DNA of 32,777 bases from Chytridium lagenaria. Taxonomy: Eukaryota; Chytridiomycota; Chytridiomycetes; Chytridiales; Chytridiaceae. Within the stretch, counting starts at the first letter, position 1, and every line of letters starts with the position of its first letter. The notes beneath the pieces are model-generated. The model had not been told where the DNA came from, searched no databases, and was given only the letters and a program-made list of their open reading frames with translations. A program made the translations under genes and the position numbers. Below are positions 1-10,138 of this stretch, piece by piece. The stretch is taken from positions 1 to 32,777 of the forward strand of contig JAHLKC010000241.1 in assembly GCA_025449115.1 (NCBI GenBank). The letters are read 5' to 3'.

Positions 1-385
1 TCTGTTCATGGGGTGTTGGAATCATGTGCTAGTGGTTCGCCCTTTCGTCGGTACTGTGAGAACGGAATATATGTGCATGTATATCCTTTTGTATTTCAAT
101 AATTCGATAGGACTTATAGAAGGACTGGAATTCCCGCATGCCACAAAGTATCGATATCCATTGATAAGATTGAAACGAATGATACCCAAATGAGCAACAA
201 AGAGTGATAATATTACTTTCACAGATGGCAATAGATAAACAACATCCAAGTGAGTGAGTGAAGATACAATGGGCAAACTATTGCAAGTTTGAGTGTGTGA
301 TATGAAAGAGAAGGGCAAGAGGATAAGAAAAGAATGCGAAGCCATATACACGCGACAAGAAAAAAAAAGGATTCACAGGATCCCC
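1..385. other. Left-edge intergenic region
   Basis: I see no coding region or RNA gene that I can support here. It lies downstream of the Chs7-like gene on the minus strand, so the part next to 386 is presumably its 3' untranslated region. Open frames on both strands are short, lack recognisable motifs and overlap one another. Confidence 0.5.
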
Positions 386-1508
386 TTACACCCTCTCATG
401 GTTCCCAAGCAACGGCTCCTTCACTTCCCAATTACTGATCCCATGATTAACCGAAAACTCAAAGTCCTCTTTTGTCAAATCATCCCAAAACTTATACACC
501 ATCATCATCCCCAACAGCGTCGCAGAAGCTCCCAACAACATCCCATCAATATAATGCGAACTGTATTCACACAGCCGTCGTCCAAAGATATACTGCACCG
601 CTTGACCACCACTAAACAGGATCAAAGCGACAAAGAGATTAAAGATGGGCCATTTGTCTCGCATGTGGACGAGAACGAGGATGAAGAGACGAGGAAGTAG
701 AGGAAGAGGAGGCCGAGGGTGCCTGTTATGTAGAGGATGTAAGGATGAGGGGTTTGGAAGCGCTGAAACCGGCAGAGTTGTTGAAGGTGAAGAAGGAGAC
801 CATGAAGGCGCCGGCGCCCATGAGGAGCCCGGTGGACCAAACAAGCTAAAAATAGGATGATGAGCGCATGGAAATTTCATAGAGGTGGATGAGTTTTGTG
901 GATCATGAAGAAAAGATGAAAATGAGGATACTTACGATAACAGAGATAAGAGTTCCATCCTCCATCCACTGAAACCCGACAAACGAATTCACAAACAGTG
1001 TCCAAGCAGTCGCGAACGTTAATGCAATTTGTGCGGCAACAATGTACTAAACAACCGCCAAAGACGGTTAGCTCCCACATCCGCAAAAAGAAACAAAGAG
1101 CAACACAGTGAACAGACCTTGTAATAGGATACAGTCGCATCCACAATCCCGCCACCAAAAACAAGTCAACAAGAACTGCAGCCGCATAAAAGTAAAACAC
1201 GGGCGTCATCTCCTTCCTCCCAACACCGTGTACTTGTTACGAACATGAAAGATCATCAACAGTGTCATGAGAACAGCGACATGTAGACGAGGAGAACAGC
1301 TTGATGAAGAGAGTCAATACGGGGGGGATTGAGGGATGATACCTGGTTCAAATATCATTTTGTTGTTGGCAAATGTCAGAGGACGGGCGTAGCAGTAGGG
1401 TTGGATGCCACCGTTGGGACCGACAAGAGGACATAATGGTAAGGCGACCTCCTTGCAGAGCCAGTCAAAGTTCCCAAAGGTGAATGGGATGTTGCTGGAT
1501 TGAGCCAT
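386..1508 (-). CDS. CHS7: Chs7-like chitin synthase export chaperone (4 exons, frame-broken)
   Basis: In yeast, Chs7 is an ER membrane protein needed for export of the chitin synthase Chs3; a related role in cell-wall synthesis is inferred here. Exons on the minus strand are 1508-1343, 1299-1118, 1046-936 and 845-386, with GT..AG introns of 43, 71 and 90 nt. The summed length, about 306 codons, fits the family (about 310-330). Family hallmarks are visible: an N-terminal block with FDWLCKEVALPLCPLVGPNG and IQPYCYAR; RNKYTVVGRKEM after the first helix; FVGFQWMEDGT in exon 3; and near the C-terminus HYIDGMLLG followed by MMVYKFWDDLTKEDFEFSV. Hydrophobic stretches are consistent with about seven helices. 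The start codon (1506-1508) puts the conserved N-terminal block about 10 residues in. At least five single-base shifts are needed to follow the family sequence: near 1280 and 1226 and close to 1160 in exon 2, and twice in exon 4 around 690-760. These look like sequencing deletions. The family call is secure; the exact reading frame is not. Confidence 0.88.
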
Positions 1509-2568
1509 GATCTCTTGAATACGAAAGGCCGGAGCTGATGAAGGGAGATGGGATGGTTGGAGAATGAGTGTGGGAGTTAGAAGAATGATGAAATGTCTAG
1601 ATAGCAATGGGGGGGAGACGGCAAACGGCGTGTTGTTGAGGCTGACCTTCTTTCGTTCGAAAATATAAATTTCTTTTTCGCACCGCCTTTCATTTTCTTT
1701 CGCCGCAAAGAGGAAGGCTGGACAGCTTTGTGAGGTTGATGAACTGGTTCTGATATGAGGTCGAGGGATCGAAGGGACGTATGAGCCGTATAGAGATTCT
1801 TGGAATCTTTGGTGAAGTCTAGGATTGCTCTGGTCATTGATATGCGGGCAGTTGCGGAGGGATTCAGACTAAATTTTTATTGGCGACTAAGACCGAATTA
1901 TAGGGGAAGATAATGGATTGTGGGATGACGATAGTCGAAAGGCTAGTAGCATGATAACTAGACATGCTGCTTTATTGATCGATTCTCGTATAAAGCGTAC
2001 GATTTGCCGAGTTCAAAAGATGAGAGACTTTTCGCTGAACAAAGAGAGACTTTTCGCTGAACAAAAGACCTGCAGCTTTATCTCGATAAGTTCTGCAGAT
2101 GCGAATGACGGCAATCATTACACTGTTGTTGATACTGTCATATTTCCATTTACCTGAACCTTTTGTTGTTAAGGTTGAGACTCTCGATGATCTTTGTACC
2201 TGTAACCATAAGAGTCACTCAGAATCAACCTAAAATAAGTCGCGCTTTTTCTTCCCCGCGCTTACTCTTAATAAATAATGCCATGTATCTCAACACTCAT
2301 ACATCTTCAACACGCTACGTAATTCTCGATGGTGTTTTTCATTGCGTTTCTCTTTCTTGTAATTTTTCTTTCATACTATGGCTTTATTGAAGGGAAAGCC
2401 ATCCGCTTCTTTCCTACTAAGCTAAGTGGTGGTTCAATTCCAAACGCTTGCCGTCCAAGCCAGGATAACAAACTATATGACTGTCCACTAAAATAAAAAA
2501 AAGTTTGGTATGCAAGAAGCCGCCATATGTTTTGTATATATTCAAGGAAGGGAAGGCCACCAAAGCTC
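1509..2568. other. Intergenic region between the Chs7-like gene and Z1
   Basis: This holds the promoter side of the Chs7-like gene (minus strand) and the 3' flank of Z1. A minus-strand open frame at 1577-1837 has no recognisable domain and lies in the probable 5' untranslated region. The only clear structure is an exact 22-nt tandem duplication at 2022-2065. I see no gene. Confidence 0.5.
2022..2065. repeat. Exact 22-nt tandem duplication
   Basis: The unit gagagacttttcgctgaaca plus aa occurs twice back to back (2022-2043 and 2044-2065) without a mismatch. It lies in non-coding DNA. Perfect identity suggests a recent slippage duplication or an assembly artefact. Confidence 0.9.
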
Positions 2569-4082
2569 TTACAAAAACCATCTCAAATAAATCACATAAA
2601 TAAAAATAATAAAATAAAGAACAATTGGTATACAAACAGGGTCACATTCCTTTCCACCTGTGCAAAACAAAAAAAAGGTAACGGTCGACACCATAAAACT
2701 ACGCCCTCTACAATGCCTCTCGACATGTTTCTTCAACGAATCCTTCCTCGCAAACCCCATCCCACACCCTCCACATCCAAACGCCTTCCCAACAACATGC
2801 TTAGTACGTCGATGTCGATGAAGATCATGACACCGTGCAAACGCCGTGTTGCAGGATTCGCAGATAAAGTTTTTTTGGGACGTGTGAGTGACAGTGTGGG
2901 AGGCGAGGTGGGAGCGACGGGAGAAGGACTTGGGACAGCCGGGGTGCGGGCAGGGGTAGGGGAGGGTGGCGGATGCGGGGGAGGTTTTGAGGGTTTTGGT
3001 TTCGGTGGGGTGGGTTTGAGGGTCGGCGCGGGGAGTATGACGGTGGAAGCACGGCGGGGACGTTTTGAGGGCGGATTTAAGGTGGAGATGGTTTCGTGTT
3101 CATTGAGATCTTTTGAGTCGTTGTCGTTGTCATTAGCGTGTTGCTCTGATTCGTCATCGGGCTCTTTCTTTTCCCGGTCCTCCTCCTTTTCCACGTTTCC
3201 TTCTACCATATCGTCCTTGTCCTCTGTTGCCTTTCGTTTCCGGCATTCCACATCTTTCTCTCCCTCCTCTTCAACACAATCCAAAAGACTCGACAAAGTC
3301 GTCATCACCACCAAACTCTCCGTCTTCATGTCCGATTCATTAAGTAAATCCACAGCCTCCTTGTCGTCGTCTGGTGGATAATTTAACAACAAATCTTCGT
3401 CTGGTACGTTTGAGAGGGGAGGGGAGACGGGAGGTCCGAGTTTCGGGATGTTGAAGTTGGAAGCGGGTGATGGGCAGTTGCTGAACGACCTTGGACGCGG
3501 GGGTCTGTGATAGGACGATGGTGGGTTGCGGAGAGGAAGGTGTAGGGGTGCATTGAGGGATGCCATAGATGGAGTTTGGAGAGGTTGTGGGAGAGTGTGG
3601 AGATAGGAGAGGTTGGGGTATAGCGTAGTAAGGATTAGTTTGGTGTTGGTGAAGAGAATCTGTTGCTGGTAAGGATGGTGTTGAGGATATGGAGCGGATG
3701 CAAGGTATTGTTGCTGCTGCTGTTGTTGTTGGTAATGATTGTAAACCCATTGTTGTAGATGTTGCTGTTGCTGCTGCTGCTGTTGTTGCTGAAGAAAAAG
3801 GTGGTGATGCTCCTGCAGCATTGGGATCCACGATGGGCTGGCGGTGTTGTTGATTGGTGGAAACTGCATTCCGTTGGGCGGAGACACTGAGGGAGATGAA
3901 GGGAGGATGGGTGGATGTGCGTTGAAGACTTCCATTGGTACAAGAGAAATAAACTCGTTCTGTTTTCCGGCCTCTAATAGCTGTGATGGAGCAGGCGAGT
4001 TGAGCACAGCAGCAGGTGAAGTAGTATGCATTGCTTGATGTGGATCATCAGCCATGATGGCAGTATCAACCGAGTCCGTCAT
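2569..4082 (-). CDS. C2H2 zinc-finger transcription factor Z1 (polyQ, frame-broken)
   Basis: Predicted nuclear DNA-binding regulator. The main frame begins at 4082 (MTDSVDTAIMADDPHQ) and gives a long disordered protein. Its features are a Trp/Pro motif (SPSWIPML, about residue 85), two glutamine runs at about residues 95-125, an acidic segment with DEDLLLNYPPDDDKEAVDLL, an MKTE site and a Pro/Lys-rich stretch. The three fingers follow in the next frame at about 2958-2700. Finger 1 is CPHPGC with SRRSHLASH, finger 2 is CESC with ARCHDLHRH, and finger 3 is CGGC with ARKDSLKKH and H-x4-C. The shift lies in a C-run near 2970-2980, where one extra base would join the halves, so a sequencing deletion is likely. 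The stop at 2569 leaves a tail longer than in the paralogues; one extra base in the GGG run just after the last Cys would give an immediate stop. The finger order (first with C-x4-C, second FARxHD, third ending in Cys) is Crz1/Msn2-like, but the closest known family is uncertain. Intronless. Confidence 0.85.
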
Positions 4083-4955
4083 TTCCTTCCTTTTTTATGA
4101 AAAGTGTCTCTTGCTTTTACCGTACTTTTTTGATTGACTTTTTTTTACATGATGCGCTTCAGATTTAATAATTTTCCATGGAAGTAAAATAATAGAAATA
4201 AATATATAATAGAAAATAAAAATAAAATCAAGAGGACATGTTTCTTCTCTCCGTCCGTTCGTTTCAAGGGTGAATGAGCGAGGAAAAGGGAAGAAGAAAA
4301 GAAGAAAAAGAGAGAAAAATAGAGAAAAAAAGGACCCCTCTCTTGCCCTTGTCCCACCACCTTAATATAATAATATTAAAAATAGAGTTGACATTTCTGG
4401 AAGAAAAAGAACAAAAATCAAATTTTGTTGCTTTTCTTCCTTCTTCGGCGTGGCGTCATGGTGATTTCATTTCATCCACTTTATTAAATAATTAATTTAA
4501 TGATCATTGGCTGGTTGTGAACTTGTGGCTCACGCACCACCATGACTTGTGCTGAGCCCATCTACACAACGGACGTAGACTGGGCCCTTAAAAATGGAGG
4601 CTGACCCCCAGAGTCTGACTCTGACCCTTTGCTGTTCCTCCTGAAAGTCTTGGGTTCCAAGAAACGACGTCTGCATCTTTTTTTTTTTTTATTTTGGTTG
4701 AACATCCACAAGTCCACCCCACAAATCAACTAAAGATCTCATTTACCAGATGTGAATACCCTTTTGGTTTTAGGCTGTAATAAAGGACATTGCAAAGTAA
4801 AGTAAAGGCACTTTTAAGATATTCGGTATTAGAAAATCAATTCTTATTAAATTGCTGCTAAAAAAGAGCTTCTTAATCTGAACACTACCAGCGTGTCCAA
4901 AAACAAGGGGGTATAAAGAAAAACAAACAATAAACATAAAAAGGTAACAACACAT
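4083..4955. other. Intergenic region Z1 upstream / Z2 downstream
   Basis: AT-rich non-coding DNA. Positions 4140-4240 and 4360-4500 are mostly A/T with purine-rich patches. A CCCCT (STRE-type complement) lies at about 4335 in the Z1 upstream region. No ORF here has recognisable motifs. Part near 4955 is probably the Z2 3' untranslated region. Confidence 0.5.
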
Positions 4956-6146
4956 TCAAGCAGAACCAGCAGCTCCATGCAACACCTTGCAATGTTTATC
5001 AAGATGCTTCTTCATTGAATCTTTCCTCGCAAATCCCAACCCACAGCTCCCACAGGCAAACGCCTTGCCACCTCCCGCAATATGCTTGGTCCTCTGATGT
5101 CTCTGCAGATCATGGCACCGCGCAAACACGGCGTTGCAGAGTTCACATGAAAAGTTCTTTTGGTCCGTGTGCGTCACAATGTGGGAGACGAGGTGGGACC
5201 GACGGTTAAAGGTCTTGAGGCAACCTGGATGAGGGCATTGGTGGGAGTTGCCCGGCTTTGTGGTTGTGGAAGGGATTTCGGATTTGATCATGATGGGAGT
5301 TTCTTCTGGAGAGGGAGTCATGCAGGTGCTGGAGCTGCGTTGTCTTTTGACGATGGAGAGGTCAATCTGGTCGTCAGAGTCTTCGCTGTGGCTGCGCTTC
5401 TTGTTGTTGTTGTTGTTGTTGGGGTTGATGGGAGCGACTGCAGGTGCTGGTGCTGCTTCGGGGCACGGGGAAAGGGAAGGGGAGGCAGAGCCAGCGTCGA
5501 GGTTAAAGAAGCAGGACAGGTCAATGTCTTCAAAGGTGGAAGGGGAGGGGAGGGAGAAGAGCTCGTCCATGATGGAATTGGGAGGGGACATGGGAGGGGT
5601 GCTGAGGAGAGACTCGAGAATGTCCTTGTTGTCGAGGAGCTGGGGTGATCCGCAGACACTGTAACCACCAGTGGAGGAGGGGACGGGAGAGAAGGAGGAT
5701 TGGCGTTGGAAGTCAATTAAGGGGATGGAGGTGTTGGTCTGTTGGGGAGGGGAAGGAAGGAATTGCTGCTCCTGCTGTTGTTGTTGAATGACGTGAGATT
5801 GGTAAGAAGCCGTTGCGACGGCGGGGACGTAGGATCCGGGGACAGTGGGTGAGGGGATCAAGAAGATGGGGGACTGCTGTCCAGAGAGAATGTTCGCAGC
5901 TGTTTCCCCGGAAGAAAAACCACGTGCTGAAGGGGTTGTTGTTGTTGAATGGGTTGCTGTTGGTGTTGTTGAAGAGAGTTGGCAGACCAGTCCAAGAGCA
6001 AGTCAGCCATGTTGTCTGGTGCTGAGCCCAAGTTGAGCAAGTCCATGCACGATGATGCGGTTGTAGAGGAAGGGACAGTTGAGGGAGACTCGGAGAAGAA
6101 GAAGGGATCGACCCAGGTGTTGTTGTTGAAAGTAGCAAAGTCCATT
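4956..6146 (-). CDS. C2H2 zinc-finger transcription factor Z2
   Basis: Predicted sequence-specific transcription factor. I prefer the start at 6146 (MDFATFNNNTWVDPFFF), because the nearest paralogue starts the same way (MNFQTTASS in Z3); an in-frame ATG at 6187 is possible. The N-terminal frame has glutamine-rich runs and breaks near 5915-5920 at a CCGGGG; one more G would join it to the frame that runs unbroken to the stop at 4956. The second part has a Gln run, an acidic-hydrophobic block (MDELFSLPSPSTFEDIDLSC), an Asn run, a basic KKRSHSEDSDDQ segment, an IKSE site, then three fingers. Finger 1 is CPHPGC with NRRSHLVSH, finger 2 is CELC with ARCHDLQRH, and finger 3 is CGSC with ARKDSMKKH, ending HLDKHC. 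The linker THTDQKNF is close to Z1, making Z1 its nearest relative in the array. The protein is about 397 residues, intronless. Confidence 0.88.
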
Positions 6147-7356
6147 TGTGTTGATATAAGTGGTAGATCGAGTGATGAAGTGTGCACTTAGGGGTAAGGG
6201 TAGCTGGTATTTAAATGATGCTGATTGTTGTTTTGATGTTGATGGGCTGGTGAGAAGGGTACTCTTGAAGCTGGTACGAAACAAGGAGTAGTAGTAGTAG
6301 TTATGAAAAACGAGGAGAAGAGTGCCTCTCACTGGCCTGTATTTATACAGTTTCAGAATTCTTCACAATGAACGGGCGCTTGTTTCAGTGAAGGGGCAAA
6401 ACACTGACTAAGAAGAACAGGGCTGCGCAGTGCACAACGTTGTTTTGCCAAATCATAGTCCTTCCTGCTCCTGATGCTCCTGCCTGCCATTTGCGACTTT
6501 ATCCAAAATCCCATTGTGTGACATCCAAGGGACAAGTTGCTTACCTTCCAAAAGGGGAAGGCACCTACCTCATATGGCAGGTGGATGAGCCAATCAGTAA
6601 GCGTCATGGTCGGCTTTTTAAACCAAAGGGGAGAGTTCAAAAGAAGGCGGTGTCCCTTGTGGTTTGGAATGGGACTTGATCCAAAAGAAATAAAATAAAA
6701 AGTTTAAATTTATTATTATTTATTTATTTATTTTAATTATTCATAAAAAAAAATGTTTGCCCTCGTGCGGTCGTCTTTTTTTTTTTTCTTTTTTTACGCG
6801 CTCATTCGAATTGACGCAAGAAGATTCCATCAAAGCACCTTTGACGTCAATCACAATAAACTATCTTCCGGCGTGGATGTTTTTAATTAGTCTTCTCCCA
6901 GAAAAAACACAAAGTGCCACACTGGTGGGGTGTATTATTATTCAACAATTGACATTAAACTCTCCAACCATTCCCTACGTCCTTTCTGATAAGGCCCACG
7001 GCTTCTGATTAGTCCAAGATCTTTGAACTTTTCAATGTAAACCGTTGGGGCGCATTTCAATCAACCTAAAACAATACATTCTCCCTTTATACCTCTGTCT
7101 TCGCCGATAATTGAATTGAAGCGCGCGTGGATATTTCTAATTCGTAATGCGCTGGTAAATGAAGCGACTAAAGTGATTTGACTCCTTTACGATAGCATAG
7201 TCAACGTTTGATCAGCCAAAAGAAATAAATGAAAACTGCACAATTACCATAGCAAAATATGACAGTTCACGTGTATATTATCGAATTCATTAACGAAAAA
7301 CAGCATCTGCATATACAAAAAAACAAAACAGGAAAATGTATACACAAACACACACA
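6147..7356. other. Z2 promoter region and Z3 3' flank
   Basis: No gene seen. On the minus strand it carries a TATA box (6340-6347) for Z2 and three AGGGG (STRE-type) pentamers at 6392-6396, 6553-6557 and 6627-6631. An A/T-rich tract lies at about 6680-6800. Open frames here are short and motif-free. Confidence 0.55.
6340..6347 (-). promoter_or_regulatory. Probable TATA box for Z2
   Basis: The minus strand reads TATAAATA about 195 nt upstream of the chosen Z2 start. The 8-mer is a full match to the consensus, and the distance allows a 5' untranslated region of roughly 160 nt. The transcription start is inferred, not visible. Confidence 0.5.
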
Positions 7357-8777
7357 TCACCCCTCCTCACTCTTCCCTTCCATCCCTCCTTTACAATACA
7401 TCAACACATGTTTCGCCAACGAATCCCTCCTCTTACAAGCAACCCCACACTTTTCACACCTCCAAACCCTCATCTCCCCATGCGCCGTCTTCTTATGTCT
7501 CTGCAAATCATGCAACCGTGCAAACCGTCCAACGCATAGATCGCATGCGAAATCACGGGTTTTCGTGTGAATGATGGTGTGGGAGATGAGGTGGGAGCGA
7601 CGTGGGAAGGTGCGCGTGCAGGAGGGGTAGGGGCAGATGTAGGGGTTGCTTTGGGAGGCGCGTTTGGTCGGGTGGAGAGGGCGGAGGGTTTGGAGGTCTG
7701 AGGAGGTGGTGGAGGTGGTTGGGGAGGGGTGTCGGTTGGGGGAGGGGGGTTTGAGTTGGAGGGTATTGAAACGGACGGTGATGAAGAGGGTGGTTGTGAA
7801 GGGTTGATTGGAGGTGAGGGGGTGTAGGATTGTGGGGCGGGCAGTGATGAAGAACTGGCTTGAGAAGGTTCGAATGGAAGCGAAGTCAAAGAATGAGAAG
7901 ATATTGGGACGGTGAAGAAGCAGAAGCTTGTACGGGATCAAATTGAAGTGGATGGTTATAGTTTAATGGAATGGTCGGTGACGAGTATAATTGCAAAGTG
8001 GGTTCGAAAGGAGGAGTATAGTTTAATGGGACCGACGGTAATGAAGAAGTTTGCACAGGTTCAAATCCAAGTTGTGGATTGTCATTATATGGGATGAACG
8101 GTGATGAAAAGATTTGCAGAGGTTCGAATGAGGCGGTGGAGCAGTATAGCTTAACGGGACGGACGTTGTTGAAAGCACTTGTAACGGCTCGAATGCAGGA
8201 AGTGGGGTGGTATAGGTTACTGGCGCAGAGGTAAACGACGATGCCTGCGAAGGAGGCGAAAGCGTCGTCTCAACAAATGGTAATGAAACGGCATTGTAGC
8301 TGGCATCGTCGTTGCCTCAAAAGCCGTCAACAATGGTGTAGTTGTCGCCGAGATCGTTTCCCCGACCGTCAACCCCGCCAGCAGCGCGTCTACTTGCATA
8401 TTCATCCTCTGTGTCGTATTCCCACGCAACACGCTATACGACGGGGCTGGCATTGAAAACGAGGACTCCCGAAGCCCCGAATCCTGCAACACGATGATTT
8501 GATTGTAATTATGGTGCGGGGGATGTGGGTGCATGCCAGTGGGTGGTGCTGCGTTTAACGACGTCAATAGGACAGGTACCATTCCCTGTTGATTCGAGGG
8601 TACCCAGAACGGAGGTTGGTGCGGAGGTATGAATGTCATTTGAGATGTGTATGATTGTTGTGGTGGAGCGAGTTGTGTGGAAGCTGTCAACAGCATAGAT
8701 TGAGTTGAGGTGGGTTGTGTTGAAGGTATAGAAGAAGAAGCGAAAGAAGAAGAAGAAGCCGTCGTTTGAAAGTTCAT
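7357..8777 (-). CDS. C2H2 zinc-finger transcription factor Z3 with FEP repeats (frame-broken)
   Basis: Predicted transcription factor, read as one gene through several frame breaks. The start at 8777 gives MNFQTTASSSSFASSS, then a motif with PPFWVPSNQQGMVPVLL that aligns to Z4. Next comes a stretch (about 8230-7830) in which a unit of about 21 residues with F-(E/D)-P and Gln recurs six or seven times, followed by a Pro-rich linker. The three fingers near the C-terminus are CPYPSC with PRRSHLISH, CDLC with ARLHDLQRH, and CEKC with KRRDSLAKH ending HVLMYC; the stop is at 7357. Breaks lie near 8290, 8135, 7905 and between 7690 and 7750. The repeat pattern itself shows which frame is correct in each block. 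In finger 3 the core Phe is replaced by Cys (VACKRRDSL), shared with Z4 and Z5 but not Z1 and Z2. Intronless, about 474 codons. Confidence 0.82.
7830..8200 (-). repeat. Degenerate coding minisatellite (period about 57-68 nt) inside Z3
   Basis: Codons for Phe-(Glu/Asp)-Pro recur at plus-strand positions 8185-8193, 8120-8128, 8057-8065, 8000-8008, 7934-7942 and 7866-7874, that is every 57-68 nt. Between them, the plus strand repeats agtatagtttaatggga-like blocks encoding VPLNYTPP-like text. Units are diverged, so the array is not a recent expansion. Confidence 0.8.
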
Positions 8778-10138
8778 TGCTTCCCACCCTTCTTTTCTTT
8801 TAAGGGTTTTGGGGGTTATTTTTATTCTCAAGATTTCTGAAAAGCCATCTTGACACAAGTAAACGCCATCCACTCTTTGTCGTTCACGTCAATCGCGGTG
8901 AAGACTTCAACAAAAGATTCTTTGACACGTTTTGGGTGGCTAGTGGGCCAGTTCCAAGAAAATTCAGCAAACATCAAAGTCAATGTCACACTAGACTGGG
9001 ACCCGACCCAACCTTCAAAGTGAACAGAACCATGAAAAGCACCCCCCTACAAGGTCCGCAAAGTGAGCTACAAAGACTTTTGACTGGGGCCTTTTCTCAA
9101 CTCCTGCCTCTTTCGGCGACTTTGTGTAAACGATGGATCCTTCCCAAAGTGGCAGGTAAAAGAAGCGGACATCATGGAATCGCGTCTAAATATAAATGTA
9201 AACTGCCAAACATGGAAACCAGGCCTAGAGACCCAGGCTTTCGTTAACATGCGTTAACATTGTAAACTTTAGAGGTTGGACCTGCCAAAGGCGGACATGG
9301 TCATATGAAGGACGTCTTTTGTTCTGCATATGGCCCCCGAAAGGTGGACACCTACCATAGTGGGCATTTGCTGGAGTGCTGGAGTGGACAAGAGTGTCTA
9401 AAAATATGTTGCTAAATGTAGTGGGAGGGGAACATCTAATAGAGGCAAGTAAAGCTAGACTCAAATTGGAAGGAAGCATCAATGTGCAAAGCTGCTTCAA
9501 GGGGAAGGTCAATAAAAAAACAATGGTTAGATGACCTGAAGTGGAAGGTTGATCCTGCTAAATGTAGTAAGCGTTGAGAGACAAACGCTAGTGAAGTTAG
9601 TCCTGCTAAATGCAGTAAATGTTGAAAGACAAACGAAGTATACATGGAAGAGAAAACAAAACGACAGCATCATATGCTTTTACGTTAAAGAATCTCATGA
9701 AGGAGCCGTCCTTGCTCTTTAGAGATACAAAAAGACTAGATCGGTAGTATGGAACGCGTTTTGATGAAAACATCAAAAACAACGAATGTTTCTCGAATGA
9801 AAAGAATAAACTCATGAATAGCAAATAGAAATAAATTACACCTTTATTCCATTGAGATTTCCATAGCGGGCTGTCGAGACTGATGCGTGTGCCGTGCAAT
9901 AAAAACCGAGGAGGGAAGTTCTGAAGCCCCTTGCTTTATAAGGATTCATGGCGAAAGACACAATACCTCAATCGGCACCTGGGCAATGCCCAGGAGTTAG
10001 ACGAATGGTGGCAAAACTAACGCCCAACCATAAACTGACAATTCCCCCCACTTTAAAAAAAAAAAAACGCCTAGTCTTAAAGTTACGTCAAAAAAAAAAC
10101 CCCATCTATTGTATATTATTTAGTTATTATTATCGGCT
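8778..10138. other. Z3 promoter region and Z4 3' flank
   Basis: No supported gene. Notable items are an approximate 48-nt direct repeat at 9552-9645 and T/A-rich sequence after the Z4 stop (10050-10138). I found no convincing TATA box close to the Z3 start. Confidence 0.5.
9552..9645. repeat. Imperfect direct repeat, unit about 48 nt
   Basis: Two adjacent blocks share tcctgctaaatg, agtaa, gttga and agacaaacg in the same order: one from about 9552, the other from about 9600. A third, weaker match (gctaaatgtagt) lies at about 9411. Non-coding; function unknown. Confidence 0.65.

Noticed and set aside
1577..1837. Small minus-strand ORF (86 codons) upstream of the Chs7-like gene
   Set aside because: No domain, and it lies in the probable promoter/5' untranslated region; not supported as a gene.
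2527..3381. Plus-strand ORF of 284 codons opposite Z1
   Set aside because: It is the antisense shadow of the Pro/Ser/Lys-rich Z1 coding strand and is low complexity (Gly/Ser runs); the minus strand has fingers and start.
5160..5664. Plus-strand ORFs of 138-162 codons opposite Z2
   Set aside because: Antisense of Z2 low-complexity coding DNA, Gly/Val-rich with no motif.
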